A stretch of DNA of 64,000 nt. Origin: Tenebrio molitor (Eukaryota; Arthropoda; Insecta; Coleoptera; Tenebrionidae). The stretch covers positions 21,886,001 to 21,950,000 of the forward strand of contig NC_091051.1 of NCBI RefSeq assembly GCF_963966145.1. Reading direction: 5' to 3'. How positions within the stretch are numbered: the stretch's first letter is position 1; each line of letters begins with the position of its first letter. A program made the translations under genes and the position numbers. The notes under the pieces are model-generated. The model searched no databases. It had not been told where the DNA came from and was given only the letters and a program-made list of their open reading frames with translations. This document shows positions 32,729 to 43,847 of this stretch, piece by piece.

Positions 32729-33249
32729 TATGTATGGAAAGTCATTTCGAGAACACGTCCCAAGGATCGATCCTTATAAACATACATTAGGAATTCCCAT
32801 AAAATAAACGATATTTAACAGTTTCCACTACTTATAGGCGGCCAATTTTATTTAACATCTAATTTTTTTAATTATTACTCAAAAAATCTAATTAATTTAA
32901 ATAGAAATACGCTTAAATATTTTGTCCGACAAAGTATGCATCATTTCAGTGAACGCAGTTGTAACTAGCTGAAAAGAATTTATGATGAACACAGCCTTTG
33001 GGTGCTAGCCGCAGTTTGTGGTAGGAGATGATATTATAACCGGCCGTCATAAGTGTTTTTCGCCAAATTAATTATAATTAAGTGATAACTGATAAGTACC
33101 TTTCAATTCACTATTTACAGAGCGTACATCAATAGGTCATCATTCCGGGAATGCGTTTATAAGTTTGGAATATTGAAAAAATTCCTTTTACCGGTTTCAG
33201 TATAGTTAAGCGTTGGTTTACATTCACAAAAGTTGGATGGTAGGTGAGT

Positions 33250-33301
33250 CATAACTGTACTAGTACAGTTATGGAATCATAACTGTACTAGTACAGTTAT
33301 G
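33250..33301. repeat. two identical 24-bp perfect palindromes in tandem
   Basis: CATAACTGTACT followed by its inverse, at 33250-33273 and again at 33278-33301, separated by GAAT. Either unit could extrude a 12-bp cruciform arm. Confidence 0.9.
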
Positions 33302-33941
33302 CTGTAGGGTAATATTGCCATAGTGACAATAGTGACATGTCAACAACAATCAACAAATGAAGACAATCTTTAACTTTATTCATTATTAATTCAAACAATC
33401 GGAACTAAAAACAACAATAATTACTTAAATAGACGGAACTCGGGAACTCTGCCATAGTAAAAGTGAACTGCACTTCATAGCATGGGGCATCGGGTAGTAT
33501 CTACGTTCATAATGAGGAGGGGCAGAGGGGCTATATTTCTTCGACTCTATAAACAAAAAGATAAATACGCTACGAAACTAACACTATGAGCACTTACCAG
33601 TTCATGAAAATACGCCAACATCACTGTCATTTACATTTGTAACCTTATTTAGATCCTGCCCTTGTTTGAGTGTCTCTATGATTTCAGATCTTCCTGCCTT
33701 TCGATTTTTCCGGTATTAAGCTATTTAAAGCTTGTTCTTCTTCATTTAAGACGTTTTTCGGTAAAACACTATCATTCAAACTCATTTTGCGAAATGTCTG
33801 TTTGTATAAACAACCAAATGTAACTATGACACTCGAACATATCATGCAAACGCGATCAACTCAATCTATTTGTGTGTTTGGATTTAATTATTTTAAATTC
33901 TCTTCGGCTTATTCTGAAACCGGTAAACTATTGAACAAACC

Positions 33942-34045
33942 GCGGATGTTATGAATCATAACAACCTTAGATGTCTTAAAATCCTCGCTCTACGAGCTCG
34001 GATTTCAAACCGACATCTGCGGTAGTTATGATAGTCATAACATCG
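33942..34045 (+). repeat. segmented hairpin element (H18)
   Basis: Arms GCGGATGTTATGA/TCATAACATCGC, GATGTC/GACATC and AAATCC/GGATTT. The tip is CTCGCTCTACGAGCTCGG. The right flank TTAATAGCTATTAG resembles the AATAACTATTA motif. Confidence 0.8.
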
Positions 34046-34164
34046 CTAGGTATGTTAATAGCTATTAGATTACAACATTAAAACAATAACCTGAAATATT
34101 TTACACTAACCATGTCAGACCGCGTCGAAAATGGCTGCCGTCAAAAAAAAACAGCGTTTAGTTG

Positions 34165-34436
34165 AAATAGTAGTTTATTTGACGAGTTTGTGTGGGCCAT
34201 TATAAAACGCGAGTGAAACGAGCGTTTTAAAGGCCCACGAGTGCCAAAAAAGGCCCAATTTACACACGAACGAGTTGAATACAACGTTTTTTGGTTCCAC
34301 GAGCCCCTTAAGAGCTCCAAATCATTTAAAATCTTTAAAATTAGCTTGACGTTTCGTTTTGACAAGTTGTGACATTTATCAAAATCCGTTCACATAGGAG
34401 AAAATTCTCAAATTCCGACAGTGTCAAACCAAAAAC
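34165..34436 (-). repeat. Repeat family A, copy 5, with an enlarged hairpin head
   Basis: It starts AAATAGTAGTTTATTTGACG. An extra hairpin (GTGGGCC...GGCCCAC, 34192-34238, tip CGCGAGTGAAACGAGCG) replaces the simple loop of other copies. It ends GTGTCAAACCAAAAAC. Confidence 0.85.
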
Positions 34437-35473
34437 TTCATTTCGTGAACGGTCATTTTGGGAACGTTCCCGGACATGATGGCATGTTCTCAAAATGATA
34501 ATGATGTTCCCAGGATGACTGTTTCATTCCTGGAGTGATATCTGCTATTGCAAATTCTCAATAAATTTATTGTTTATGTTGTGTTTACACAATTTTCAAC
34601 AAGATATTATATTTGTTGTTTTTATCATAGCAATATGGCACCACAAGGCTGAAAATACCAAAACAAGGCCGAAAAAGTTACTAAAAAAAGATAGTTCGTC
34701 TCATTTGCGCTAATTTGCGCCGAAGAAAAAAAGCTAATGCTAGAAAAAGAAAGTTCTCGAAACGACGATTTTTTGCGATGTTTTTTTTTTGAAAAACAAA
34801 TTAGAAAAAAATTAATGTGTTTTGTGCTTGCCCAATTTAAATATTATTTATGCACAAGTTTAGTGACGATTTAAGCTAATTTTCATAATCATAGCTTCCA
34901 AGTTTTTTCATCATAAAACCACACTTGTAATTTGCCACCTTGGTGATTTTTACCCTTAGGTACTATTTCTCTACGTAGAATTTTGTGACTTTTATGTCAA
35001 CCAATCACTCGCTGGACAAACTTTAGAGATTTTTATTCTGAAAACAACAATGTATGACATGTATAACCTTAAGTAAGAAAAAATTTAAAAAAATAACACA
35101 TTTTGAAACAAATGACGGGTACCAAGCGAGAACCTATTAAAATTCATTGCGTTACAATGTAATAAGTAATAACCAAATTAAGTTAGCTGGAAAAATAAAT
35201 GACAAATATGTAATAACATACTGAGATTGCTCAGTTTAAATCAATTACAAATCATCCACTCCGCATTCGCCCCAAATTCACTCCGCATTTATTCCGCTAA
35301 TTTTTTAGTGTATGAACGTAAACAATGAATGTTTTATTTTATTAAATTTAATGTTTAACGTTTATTTTCGCCCGGTTTTTTTGTTTCAATAAAAAATATA
35401 TAAAAAAATACAAAGCACGTATTCTTTATTTGATTTTTCATTTTTTGTATTAATTTTGTATTTAAATTTTATA

Positions 35474-36004
35474 CAGGTGATCCAAAACTTTAACTTTCTT
35501 ATTTTAAATTGTGACATAATTACTATTTTTCTAAACATTGCTGTATAAAAATATTATTTGTTTTTTAAAAAGTTTTGAAGAAATAAAAATATTTAATAAA
35601 TAATAATTGAAACATTTTAATGAAAAAGCGAATAAAATCAAGTTGCTGTCAGCTAGAGCATTTGTTACGCAAAGAATTTGACAAGGACACGCTGTTTCCG
35701 TACCTCGAATGGAGTTTAGAATATTAGAAATTTTTATTTCTTCAAAACTTTTCAAAAAACAAATAATATTTTTATACAGCAATATTTAGAAAAATAGTGA
35801 CTTTAAAAATAAGTAATGAAAAACATGTCACAATTTAAAATAAGAAAGTTAAATATCACCCCACTCAAACTGCTTCTTTAAAAAATAACTATTATATGGC
35901 AGTTCATAGTCCCTTAAACGCCTTTTCATTTGATATATCGTTTATTGAAATCGGACAAGAAATAAAGTTGCTAGAGAATTAAAAAAAAAATTTGGATCAC
36001 CTTT
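35474..36004. mobile_element. 531-bp MITE with long internal inverted repeat
   Basis: Outer ends CAGGTGATCCAAA and GGATCACCTTT, probable TA flanks. Inner arms of about 120 bp (GCTGTATAAAAATATTATTT and inverse, near 35540 and 35760) make most of it a foldback. Confidence 0.75.
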
Positions 36005-36509
36005 TATAATTTGAAAAAGATAGGCAAATTAACTGTGTAGCGTTGGCGAAACCTGGCCAGTATAGCAATTAAAAAAAAACAAGGAAATGCAAAAAACGCC
36101 TTATCGTTTTTTAAATATGGCTTAGCCAAGCTATACCTCATTTTTCCTATCGTTCGTATTTTTCAAATAACTCGAAAAAATTAATGCATAATGAACGTAT
36201 TTGTACACGCTAGCAGCTGACGTAATACAACAAAATTCAAAAAAAATAATATGCAATGATTATAGAGGTACCTATACTCCTTGATAAAAAAAAAACCTCA
36301 ATAAACTTAAAAATTTAATGAATAACGGTGGAATTTCAACCGCTGGGCCACCTCTAGTAATGTTAAAAATGTCTTGTTCTTGTTCTAATCTAGAATCTAG
36401 ACTCTAGACTGTCTAGAGTGAACATATTTTATTTCAAAAATGTTATCCTTTTAAAGAAAAATTTGTTGATAAATACAAAGCAACACATGCAGCACTCTAA
36501 CAATTACAG

Positions 36510-36851
36510 GCACCATCAAAGGCTATAGGAGAGATGGCAAGTTCAGAAGTAGATGGCTCCGGCCTCGTTTCTCGCTCTCTTACTTTACGCTTCCTGGCTG
36601 AACGAAAACACTCCCGTGGGGACAGTATTGAGCTTCGCTGCATATCCTCACTACCAGGAGTTCCCCTCTTACCCCAAGAAACAACGATGAAAATTCCCGT
36701 GAGGATACCGGACGCTCAAGTTATCAACAACCAAAAACTCCATTGGTACAATTCACCATCATCTGCTACAAGCTTCAAAGTCAGGTGGATGTTTCTTATT
36801 ATCAGTGCTGTTCGATGGAGCATAACAGTTTTTCAACATGTCGTTCGATAA
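36510..36851 (+). CDS. Beat-family gene, exon with end of second Ig domain
   Basis: The acceptor ACAATTACAG ends at 36509. Phase 0 joins it in frame to the exon ending at 28404 across an 8.1-kb intron. It encodes SSEVDGSGLVSRSLTLRFLA, then ERKHSRGDSIELRCISS, the Beat Ig domain 2 end with the RF...H...DxxELRC pattern and its second cysteine. The frame runs to a stop at 36849-36851 after a short hydrophobic stretch (WMFLIISAV). A weak donor (CAG|GTGGAT at 36785) is an alternative end leading to another exon not seen here, so the 3' border is uncertain. Confidence 0.78.
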   Translation, partial: APSKAIGEMASSEVDGSGLVSRSLTLRFLAERKHSRGDSIELRCISSLPGVPLLPQETTMKIPVRIPDAQVINNQKLHWYNSPSSATSFKVRWMFLIISAVRWSITVFQHVVR

Positions 36852-37832
36852 GTGAGTTAAGTATAATCGATTTTGAACTAAAATTAAAACGAGTAAATGG
36901 ACGTTTTTTATAAACTTAGAGAAAATTGTGCTAGAGTATGAAGTGAAGATGGATGCACTGTGTTCTATTTATATTTTTAAATATCTAGTAGGGTAATGGA
37001 TACATAACATAAAAGTAACATAATAAAGTATCAAGAAAGGCGATTAACGGAATATTGATGAAAATCCTGACGCTGACTTGAATCAAAAACACAAATAAAT
37101 AATGCGGTTATACTAAACAATGATAATAACCGTCACTATTAACAATTTTTATAACTATTAATCACATCTATCTTTTTTAAGCATATTCATGTATTTTCTT
37201 TGATAAAAGTAACGTAGTCTTGGCATTGCTGAATCATTTCCACTTTTGTTATTTTGAGTATCAAATAATTTTATTTATTTCATCCTGTGTCAAATTTCAA
37301 TACTTTATTTTCACCTTCTAAGTAAATGACACTTTATTGGCATTTGTAGTAACTAAGTAAATGCGTAATTACAGGCAGAGCCCTGTAATATTTAACAGGT
37401 ACGTAGAAGAGACCTGTAAAGACTTTACAAGGCTCATCAAAAAATAAATAATCAAAACTAATTAAATGAATTTTTTTAAAGTTTATTAATGCATTTTGAT
37501 CCGTTTCGAAAGTCATTTTCATATCGCTCCTGGGATCGAATCAGTAGAGAACCGCACTTGCAGCGTTGGTAATTCCGTGGTTATTTTCTTGCATTTCAAG
37601 AAAATCGCCTTCAAAGTTTTCATTGGGCATTAAAGCCATTCTTTCTTTTCTTTCTTTTTGCAACAAATTTCACAAAACTTCTGACAGTGTTTTTGTTATT
37701 TATCTCAACACCATGACGACGTAGGTATAATTGCCCCACCGCCTTTCATTACAAAATTTTTATAAACATAAATAATAATTAAAAAACGAAATTTAAAGGC
37801 TGAAGGTGGAAATAAAAATTTGTATGCAACTC
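36852..37832. other. no gene recognised
   Basis: Downstream of the last Beat exon. AT-rich, could include 3' UTR; no clear repeat ends. Confidence 0.45.
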
Positions 37833-37935
37833 GCTTAGCAATTAATCTTTACTGGGCTTACTGGCTTATGGAGACTCGTTCCTTACGTCACTCGTCCAAC
37901 AAGGCCAGCGCGCCCGTAAAGATTAATTTACTAAG
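37833..37935 (+). repeat. segmented hairpin element (H6)
   Basis: GCTTAGCAATTAATCTTTAC pairs with GTAAAGATTAATTTACTAAG. Inner CTGGC/GCCAG encloses ACTCGTTCCTTACGTCACTC. Left flank AAATAAAAATTTGTATGCA, right flank ATAAATAACTATTA. Confidence 0.85.
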
Positions 37936-38151
37936 CTCGTCACATAAATAACTATTACGTCATCAGTTTGAATCCGGGAAAACGCAAAAAACGGCCGGAC
38001 GCCTGTTAAGTGTTGCTATTGGAAACACAAAAGTAACAATCGTAATAACAATGATTCAGTTTTAAGAAATGTTTTATTCAAAACTACATCTAAATACAAA
38101 TTAACAATTTCACTATTTCGGCCACAAAGAAGATGCACTTACTTTCTCAGA

Positions 38152-38382
38152 CTAAAAACGGTAGTTCACAAACAAAATAATACAACCATTTAAACCAAAT
38201 CTAAAAAATAGGCCAGCCAGCATAAACTCTTGCGTAATTTTCTTCACATTATTTTCTGATTTCCATTTACAAAAATGGCTGAATTGTTTTTGGTACCTTT
38301 CACCAGACTTGATAGGTATTAATTCAGCGCAGGCTTCTGCAGATTTTCTTACAATTTCTGGAGGATTTGCTTTAGAAGTCAT
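38152..38382 (-). pseudogene. tyrosine recombinase N-terminal fragment (Crypton-like)
   Basis: The reading MTSKANPPEIVRKSAEACAE, then LIPIKSGERYQKQFSHFCKW and KSENNVKKITQEFML, matches the N-terminal SAM-like core-binding region of the insect tyrosine-recombinase genes usually placed with Cryptons. The catalytic part (R..HxxR..Y) is absent. The start at 38382 lies 175 bases from hairpin H7 (38557), and the leader before it resembles that of the copy at 58813. Further in-frame sequence to 38152 is not recognisable. The family assignment rests on memory of the KSxxxYxxxxxxFxxW pattern. Confidence 0.65.
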
Positions 38383-38556
38383 TTTGACGCACAAAATTAT
38401 TTCAACAAAATAAACAATTGCCAAACAGCCGTTGCTAATCATGTTCCTAAAATGTGACTAGATTTGGAGCTTTTGTTGAATTATTTTGAAATTAATTTCA
38501 ATGTTTCTTTCAAACGAAATTTGAGGCAGGATGAAATAAAATACATAACGACATTC

Positions 38557-38662
38557 GTCCGTGAACTCTTTTTACAGTACTCGTTTCGAGTTTCAAGACT
38601 CGGCTCCTTCGTCGCCTCGTCCTTAAACGTCTAACTCGTACTGTAAACTATGAGTTCCCGGA
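38557..38662 (+). repeat. segmented hairpin element (H7), head of a recombinase-bearing unit
   Basis: Arms GTCCGTGAACTC/GAGTTCCCGGAC and TTTACAGTAC/GTACTGTAAA. The tip region is GACTCGGCTCCTTCGTCGCC with CTCG following. Left flank GAAATAAAATACATAACG, right flank AATTACTATAATT. Confidence 0.88.
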
Positions 38663-38850
38663 CTTATAACGTTAATTACTATAATTGCAAAAATAATGGA
38701 GTTGTTAATATTTGTAAAATCTCAAAACAGTCGATTAATGAATTACTAAAAAGCTATTTCTCTGGACATAATTAAAAAAAAATCATAATTCTAATAACTT
38801 ATTAAGGCTAGAATTTCATAAATCCGGGACATTTTTTCAACAGTGTTATA

Positions 38851-39184
38851 CAGTGTGGAACAAAATAATTTTCATCTAATTTGCTGTGGAATTTTTGCAC
38901 ATGTAAATATTCCTACACCGCTCTACTTTTTTTTTGAAGTGTCGAACTATTAATTGAATTAACAAACGTTGGTGGCCAGTTGGCCACTTTCAACACTAGC
39001 TGTGACTTGCTTTTGTTAGCTCCTTTTTAAATCCAATCTCAACTTTGCATTCATATCATCTCTTCGCTATAAATTACATTTGAAATTTGGATATATATTT
39101 TGAGGTAAGGCCTTCTTTATTTGTAGAGCGGCATTTCGTATTTTTACAAGGGTAACTAGATGAAAATCATTTTATTCCACACTG
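38851..39184. mobile_element. 334-bp MITE, TA target site
   Basis: CAGTGTGGAACAAAATAATT and inverted CAGTGTGGAATAAAATGATT form the ends. Confidence 0.87.
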
Positions 39185-39436
39185 TATATTTTTAATTAAG
39201 TCTGAAATAGGCTTCCTTTCTAATTTCAGAGACCCTTGACAAAAACTAATAATATTACCATTAAAAATGTGTTACTACATATTTTTTAAATCTGCTTGAT
39301 AATTTTTACTACGAGTGGCAAAGTCCATGTAATATCCCAAGGCAGTAAAATATCCTCGTCTAACATAAGAATTTTGGATGAAACGGAAAACTACTAAAAA
39401 AGACGTATCTCTGCTAGATTAATTGAATTTTATATA

Positions 39437-39964
39437 CTGGGTGCCCCAAAATTCGCGGAACAACTCAATGGGGCAATGTCAACTCATGTTAGAAAATAAT
39501 GAGAAGAATAATAAAAAAATTCTATACCTCTTAAATTTGAAGATATGGTGGCTCAAAAGGTGCAGCTTTGATCTCATTTATTTTAGATATTAAAAAAGAT
39601 TTTGACTATTTATCTTTTACTAGGCACTAGGCAGTGACATAATAAATCTGAACGATTGTGATCAGGTTTGTAATTATTTTCTTTATTACTTCCAGCAAAT
39701 AGTAATTTTATGTCCGTTTTACCTCAGATAACGTACGGCAACATGGCTTTGATTTTTCTCTCATTTTCATGGACACAAGAAAAATGAAATATTTGCCGAC
39801 TATTGGGGTACATACATAGAATGTTTTTAAATGTTGCCACATTTAGTGTAACAAACAGGCCCATATCTTCTACAAAAAAGATTTTTTTAAAACTTTTTTA
39901 CCGAATATTTTAATGATTACTTAACAACGTACTGCTAGATTGTTCCGGAATTTTGGAGCACCAG
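39437..39964. mobile_element. 528-bp MITE, TA target site
   Basis: CTGGGTGCCCCAAAATTCGC and inverted CTGGTGCTCCAAAATTCCGG, followed in both by GGAACAA. TA flanks. Confidence 0.82.
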
Positions 39965-40677
39965 TATATTATGCATAACATATTAGCATGCACATGAATT
40001 TCATAATTAAAACTATGCTATAATTCTACTGACTTGGGGTATTACATGGACTATACCATTATATCGTGTGTGTCAAAAAGGACGGACAGCCGTTTTAGTA
40101 GCATCGCATAGCATAACAACCCCGATTTTATATCAAAAACTATTCTGCAGCTTTCAGTTAAAGAAAAAACTCTCAGAGAGTCATAATGTAAATGGCAGCA
40201 ACGCAATAGGTAACTAAAAATACCGTATGTAGTGGTCATGGTTATATTTTTTTTTCTCTCAGTCCTTGGTCAAAATGCCTAATTACATAACATTCACACT
40301 GGGATGTCTTCCGTTACGAAAACGCATGGTGTATGTGTGTGCAGCTAAATGCGGCGACAGCTAAATACATACATCATATTACAACATTCATCTGCGGTAA
40401 AACTCATTTTCTTTATACCATATTGTTATTAGGATTTATCAGTACTCAATGCTTGATTGATATGACACCTATAACAGTCTAGGCCGTTATTCAAAATTAT
40501 AGGCCGTTATTCAAAATTATCAGACCGAGGCCGTTATTTTTGCTGCCGTTGCTACGGTTACGGCACAAATGACAACTAAATTTAATTTTTGAAGTAAAGA
40601 GAAATGTCAGTCTTACAAATAAATCATCGTTAAATGTTAAGTATTATTGGTATAAAGAAAACTATAAAACAACATAC

Positions 40678-40777
40678 GGCCGATATGGATATAACAGACT
40701 CGGTTGATTATAAAATCTCGGCTCCGCCTCGATTTTACAATATCTCAACCTCGTCTGTTATATAACCCATATCGGCC
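40678..40777 (+). repeat. segmented hairpin element (H8)
   Basis: Arms GGCCGATATGG/CCATATCGGCC, ATATAACAGAC/GTCTGTTATAT, GGTTGA/TCAACC and AAAATC/GATTTT. The tip is TCTCGGCTCCGCCTCGA. On the left at 40475-40510 the words ATAACAGTCTAGGCCG echo the arms. The right flank is cut by the element at 40791. Confidence 0.88.
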
Positions 40778-41137
40778 TAATACCGTTATACAGGGTGACT
40801 GACGAAAAACCTTTGATGCTGTATCTTGCTTATTTTTTATCCGATTTGAATAAATGACACGTCAAATGAAATAATTTTAAAAACACTTCAATACCAACTT
40901 AATAAAAAAAAATTCTTGCGTCCAGTTTTTGACAGATGAACATCAGCTTCTTTTTTTCAAATACATTTTTTTCTATTCAGTATTATAGAGATTTGTCTTC
41001 TGAATATAAAAATGTAAAGAACTATACCCATTCATTAAACAAAAGTCGAGAAATTAAAGAGTAAATGTACAAAATTTAAAAATCAAGTGACCAAAATAAA
41101 CAAGAGAGAAGTTTGTTCTAAATGCTCGAAATGACTA

Positions 41138-41870
41138 TAATCAATTCACTTTTGTAATGACGAACTAGAGTTACTAAATTTAGTAACTTTTATCTTGTGA
41201 ACACATCTTTTTACCGCGAATTTGGGCTTTTAAAAAGTTAGGTTATGGGTCACGTCATTTGATCTGTCAAAACTGGTCCAATTCAAAGTATAGTGAAATT
41301 AAATGTGTAATTATTTTGAAGAAAAAAGCAAAGTTGCACTAAACAAATACGAAAAGGCAGTTGAACGTAACAATGAAATAATTTTGCATTTTGCTACTCA
41401 TCCTCGTCATCGTCGCTGTTTTCCAAGTCCGAATCCGAATCTTTAACCAAATTAACAATAATTGGAGATATGTCATGGATGCTAAAGTTTCCAGTAAGCC
41501 TTGTTCTTCTGCTTCATTTAAAATTCTATACATACTTCTGGGACTGAAGCCTGTGCAGCACTTAGGAAGAGTTTTATTTTAGATTAGGATTTACCGAAAA
41601 AACATTCGCCACTGCTTCTACAATTTTGTACTTTACGTATTTACGTTTCCATTGTTTCCATGAGTAATTTCTTTCTTAATTTTGTTGAAAGCCTTTAAAA
41701 TGGGCTGCTTATTGATGCTTTACTCCGTTTTGGAAATTCATTCATTTTGGCAGTGACAATAATATGACATTTTAAATCATTGCCAACTGTCGAATTTTCA
41801 TATATTTTGTAAAAAAAATTAACAAAAAAAAAGTTCCAGTTAGTTCGTCATTACAAAAATGAATGCATTA
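41138..41870 (-). mobile_element. 733-bp element, TA target site, transposase fragment
   Basis: TAATCAATTCACTTTTGTAA and inverted TAATGCATTCATTTTTGTAA, followed in both by TGACGAACTA. The minus strand near 41590-41400 reads SMYRILNEAEEQGLL and later an acidic/basic run, resembling the HTH and linker of an IS630/Tc1-like transposase. The identity is weak. Confidence 0.75.
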
Positions 41871-41929
41871 TAAGTAAGCTCTAAATATTCATTTGTCAAA
41901 ACAGTTTGATAATAATAATAATAATGTTG

Positions 41930-42460
41930 CTGTGGAAGAAAATTTCCAAAGACGATTTAGTTGTGTTAACGTATGGTGTGGCATTTTTGGAGACAGAATG
42001 GACTAGTGGGTCCCTTTTTTATTGATAGCAGTCTCGATCAAACAAAATATCATATTATTTATTATCAAACGAAATAAGCAACTTTCTGGATGAGATGAGA
42101 TACCATTAGCAGTGTTGAAAAGAGTCGTGTTTCATCAGGACGGCGCCATACCACGTATGCACGCATGAATTTTGTATTTTTAAATCGTTTAAATCATTTT
42201 GGTGAACGATGAATGGGTGCTCATGGAGCTATGCGATGGCCCGCTACATCCGCAGATTTGAATCCATTGGATTTCTTTATCTTCATTCGAAACTTTCGAG
42301 ACAATGTTTATTTGACCCCACCAGGTACCCAAAAAGAGTTAATAAAATGGATAGTGCAAGTATGTCAGGAACAACCCCGAAATTTTTTACTGAATGCAAA
42401 GGTGGGTATTTCTAGAAGGTATCGACAGTGTCTGCAACAGCATTGAAGAAATTTTGAGCA
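41930..42460 (+). pseudogene. DUF4817 transposase catalytic half, decayed
   Basis: Frames contain FSCVNVWCGI, then LAVLKRVVFHQDGA (second Asp), and ADLNPLDFFIFI (third Asp) followed by DNVYLTPPGTQKELIKW. Several stops and frame changes occur. The first Asp and N-terminus lie beyond the inserted MITE or are lost. It is the closest match to the fragment at 5700-5850. Confidence 0.75.
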
Positions 42461-42789
42461 ACTAGAATAGATTTTGTATTGTTTACAAATTTGATTTGAT
42501 TTGATTTGATGTTCAATTTTTTTCAATTAAAATACAATTTTTGTTTTTTCTTTTAATGCACGAATATTCTGAAGAAGGTTCTTTATAAGAACGAATAAAA
42601 AAATATATAGAGTGTAATTTGAAAAAAAAAAGTTAGCTATCGTCTGTCAAAAAATAGATGTCAAAAAAAATATCTAATAGGATCATAATGAAGTGCTTTT
42701 CGAACTATTTCATTTGATGTGTCATTTATTCAAATCGGATGAAGAATAAGTAAGATACAGCGTCAAAGGTTTTTCGTCAGTCACCCTGT

Positions 42790-43847
42790 ATACTATTTGA
42801 AAATAATTTGAAAACTTCATTGACATTTATTTTATAAAGGTGATTTTTTTTTCGTTGCTATGATATGTTAGCAATGTAGCCGCGTTTGAAAACTAATCTC
42901 CCACACCAAATTTCATCATATTTAACACTGACGAAGAAACGGATTTAGAACGTATTCGTGACAGGAATTTTTGGATATCTGTTGAGGGCACCTTTGAGAG
43001 TTGACACATACAATTAGGTTTCCACATCAATAACAGGATCATTTAATTTTACAGTAGTTTAGTTGTAACTTCCAAAAGCTCTTGCGCGTTAACGAAAGGC
43101 TAAAAGCAAGAAAAAAAAATTCTTCATGTTCCATGATTACTCTAAATTGTATACCTTCTTTGGTGTCCAATTTTTTTAACACACCCGATATATTTAGTAC
43201 ACAAGAAGTTTATACATATTTAGATTTAATTTTTTTTAATATATTTTTTTTAATTTACGTTAATAATACATATTACAGCAAGTTACAACAGGTCATTTAA
43301 TTGAGAAAAAAATGTTTAGAAACTCAATAAAAATACAGATAACCATTTAATAATTAAAAAATTATCGTGAAATCTAAAAGGTTCTGAAAATATTCCAACC
43401 ACCTGAACATATTTTGAAATCCACGCAGTGTTGTACGTAGGTATAATAAATGATACTGATGCGTTTCAATAAGAAAGTTCAGGTAAAAAGTAGCTTCAAA
43501 TCCATTTGACTTGAATTATTTTTTCACTTTAACTAACTTTTGAACAAGGCAAATAAGAGAGCAGTGAGAGCACCATCGAACCAACACTGAGCACATGATA
43601 TTGACTATTACGCTCTTTAGCATAAAATTGAAGCGTGAATCTGTAAATATGGCGTTAGGGGTACTATCTACTTAGAAATTTTAAGTGGCAAGGGACATCA
43701 TGTGATGACACATCATTTGATAGATGTTTCATTTCCAACAAAGATTTTTGATTTTACACATCCATCACTTCAATCCGGAATTACGATCGTTTGAATGTGG
43801 TTACGTAGGCATGCTGAATAATTGATTCGCCCTCGTATTTAATAGTA
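42790..43847. other. no gene recognised
   Basis: AT-rich, no supported coding frame or paired termini. Confidence 0.45.

Larger units (their letters stand above)
31664..34955. mobile_element. Harbinger-like element of 3.3 kb, no intact gene
   Basis: Ends GGGCTCAAAATCACCAAG and inverted GGGTAAAAATCACCAAGG, between TTA duplications (31661-31663, 34956-34958). It interrupts the MITE at a precise point. I found no transposase reading. It holds two MITEs, a hairpin, a double palindrome and repeat A copy 5. Confidence 0.78.
31171..35018. mobile_element. MITE of the 5288 family, split by a solo LTR and a 3.3-kb element
   Basis: Ends CGTCCAGCAAGAGATTGG and GCTGGACA with AACTT on both sides (31166-31170, 35019-35023). 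The inner pieces (AAATGCACTAGAATA near 31575, TCTACGTAGAATTTTGTG near 34970) match the 5288 copy in order. Confidence 0.85.
40791..42788 (+). mobile_element. mariner-like element with long similar ends, split by a MITE
   Basis: CAGGGTGACTGACGAAAAAC at the left is inverted at the right and similarity continues for about 80 bp. TA at 40789-40790 and 42789-42790. Related ends occur at 5135 and 18895. Confidence 0.9.
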
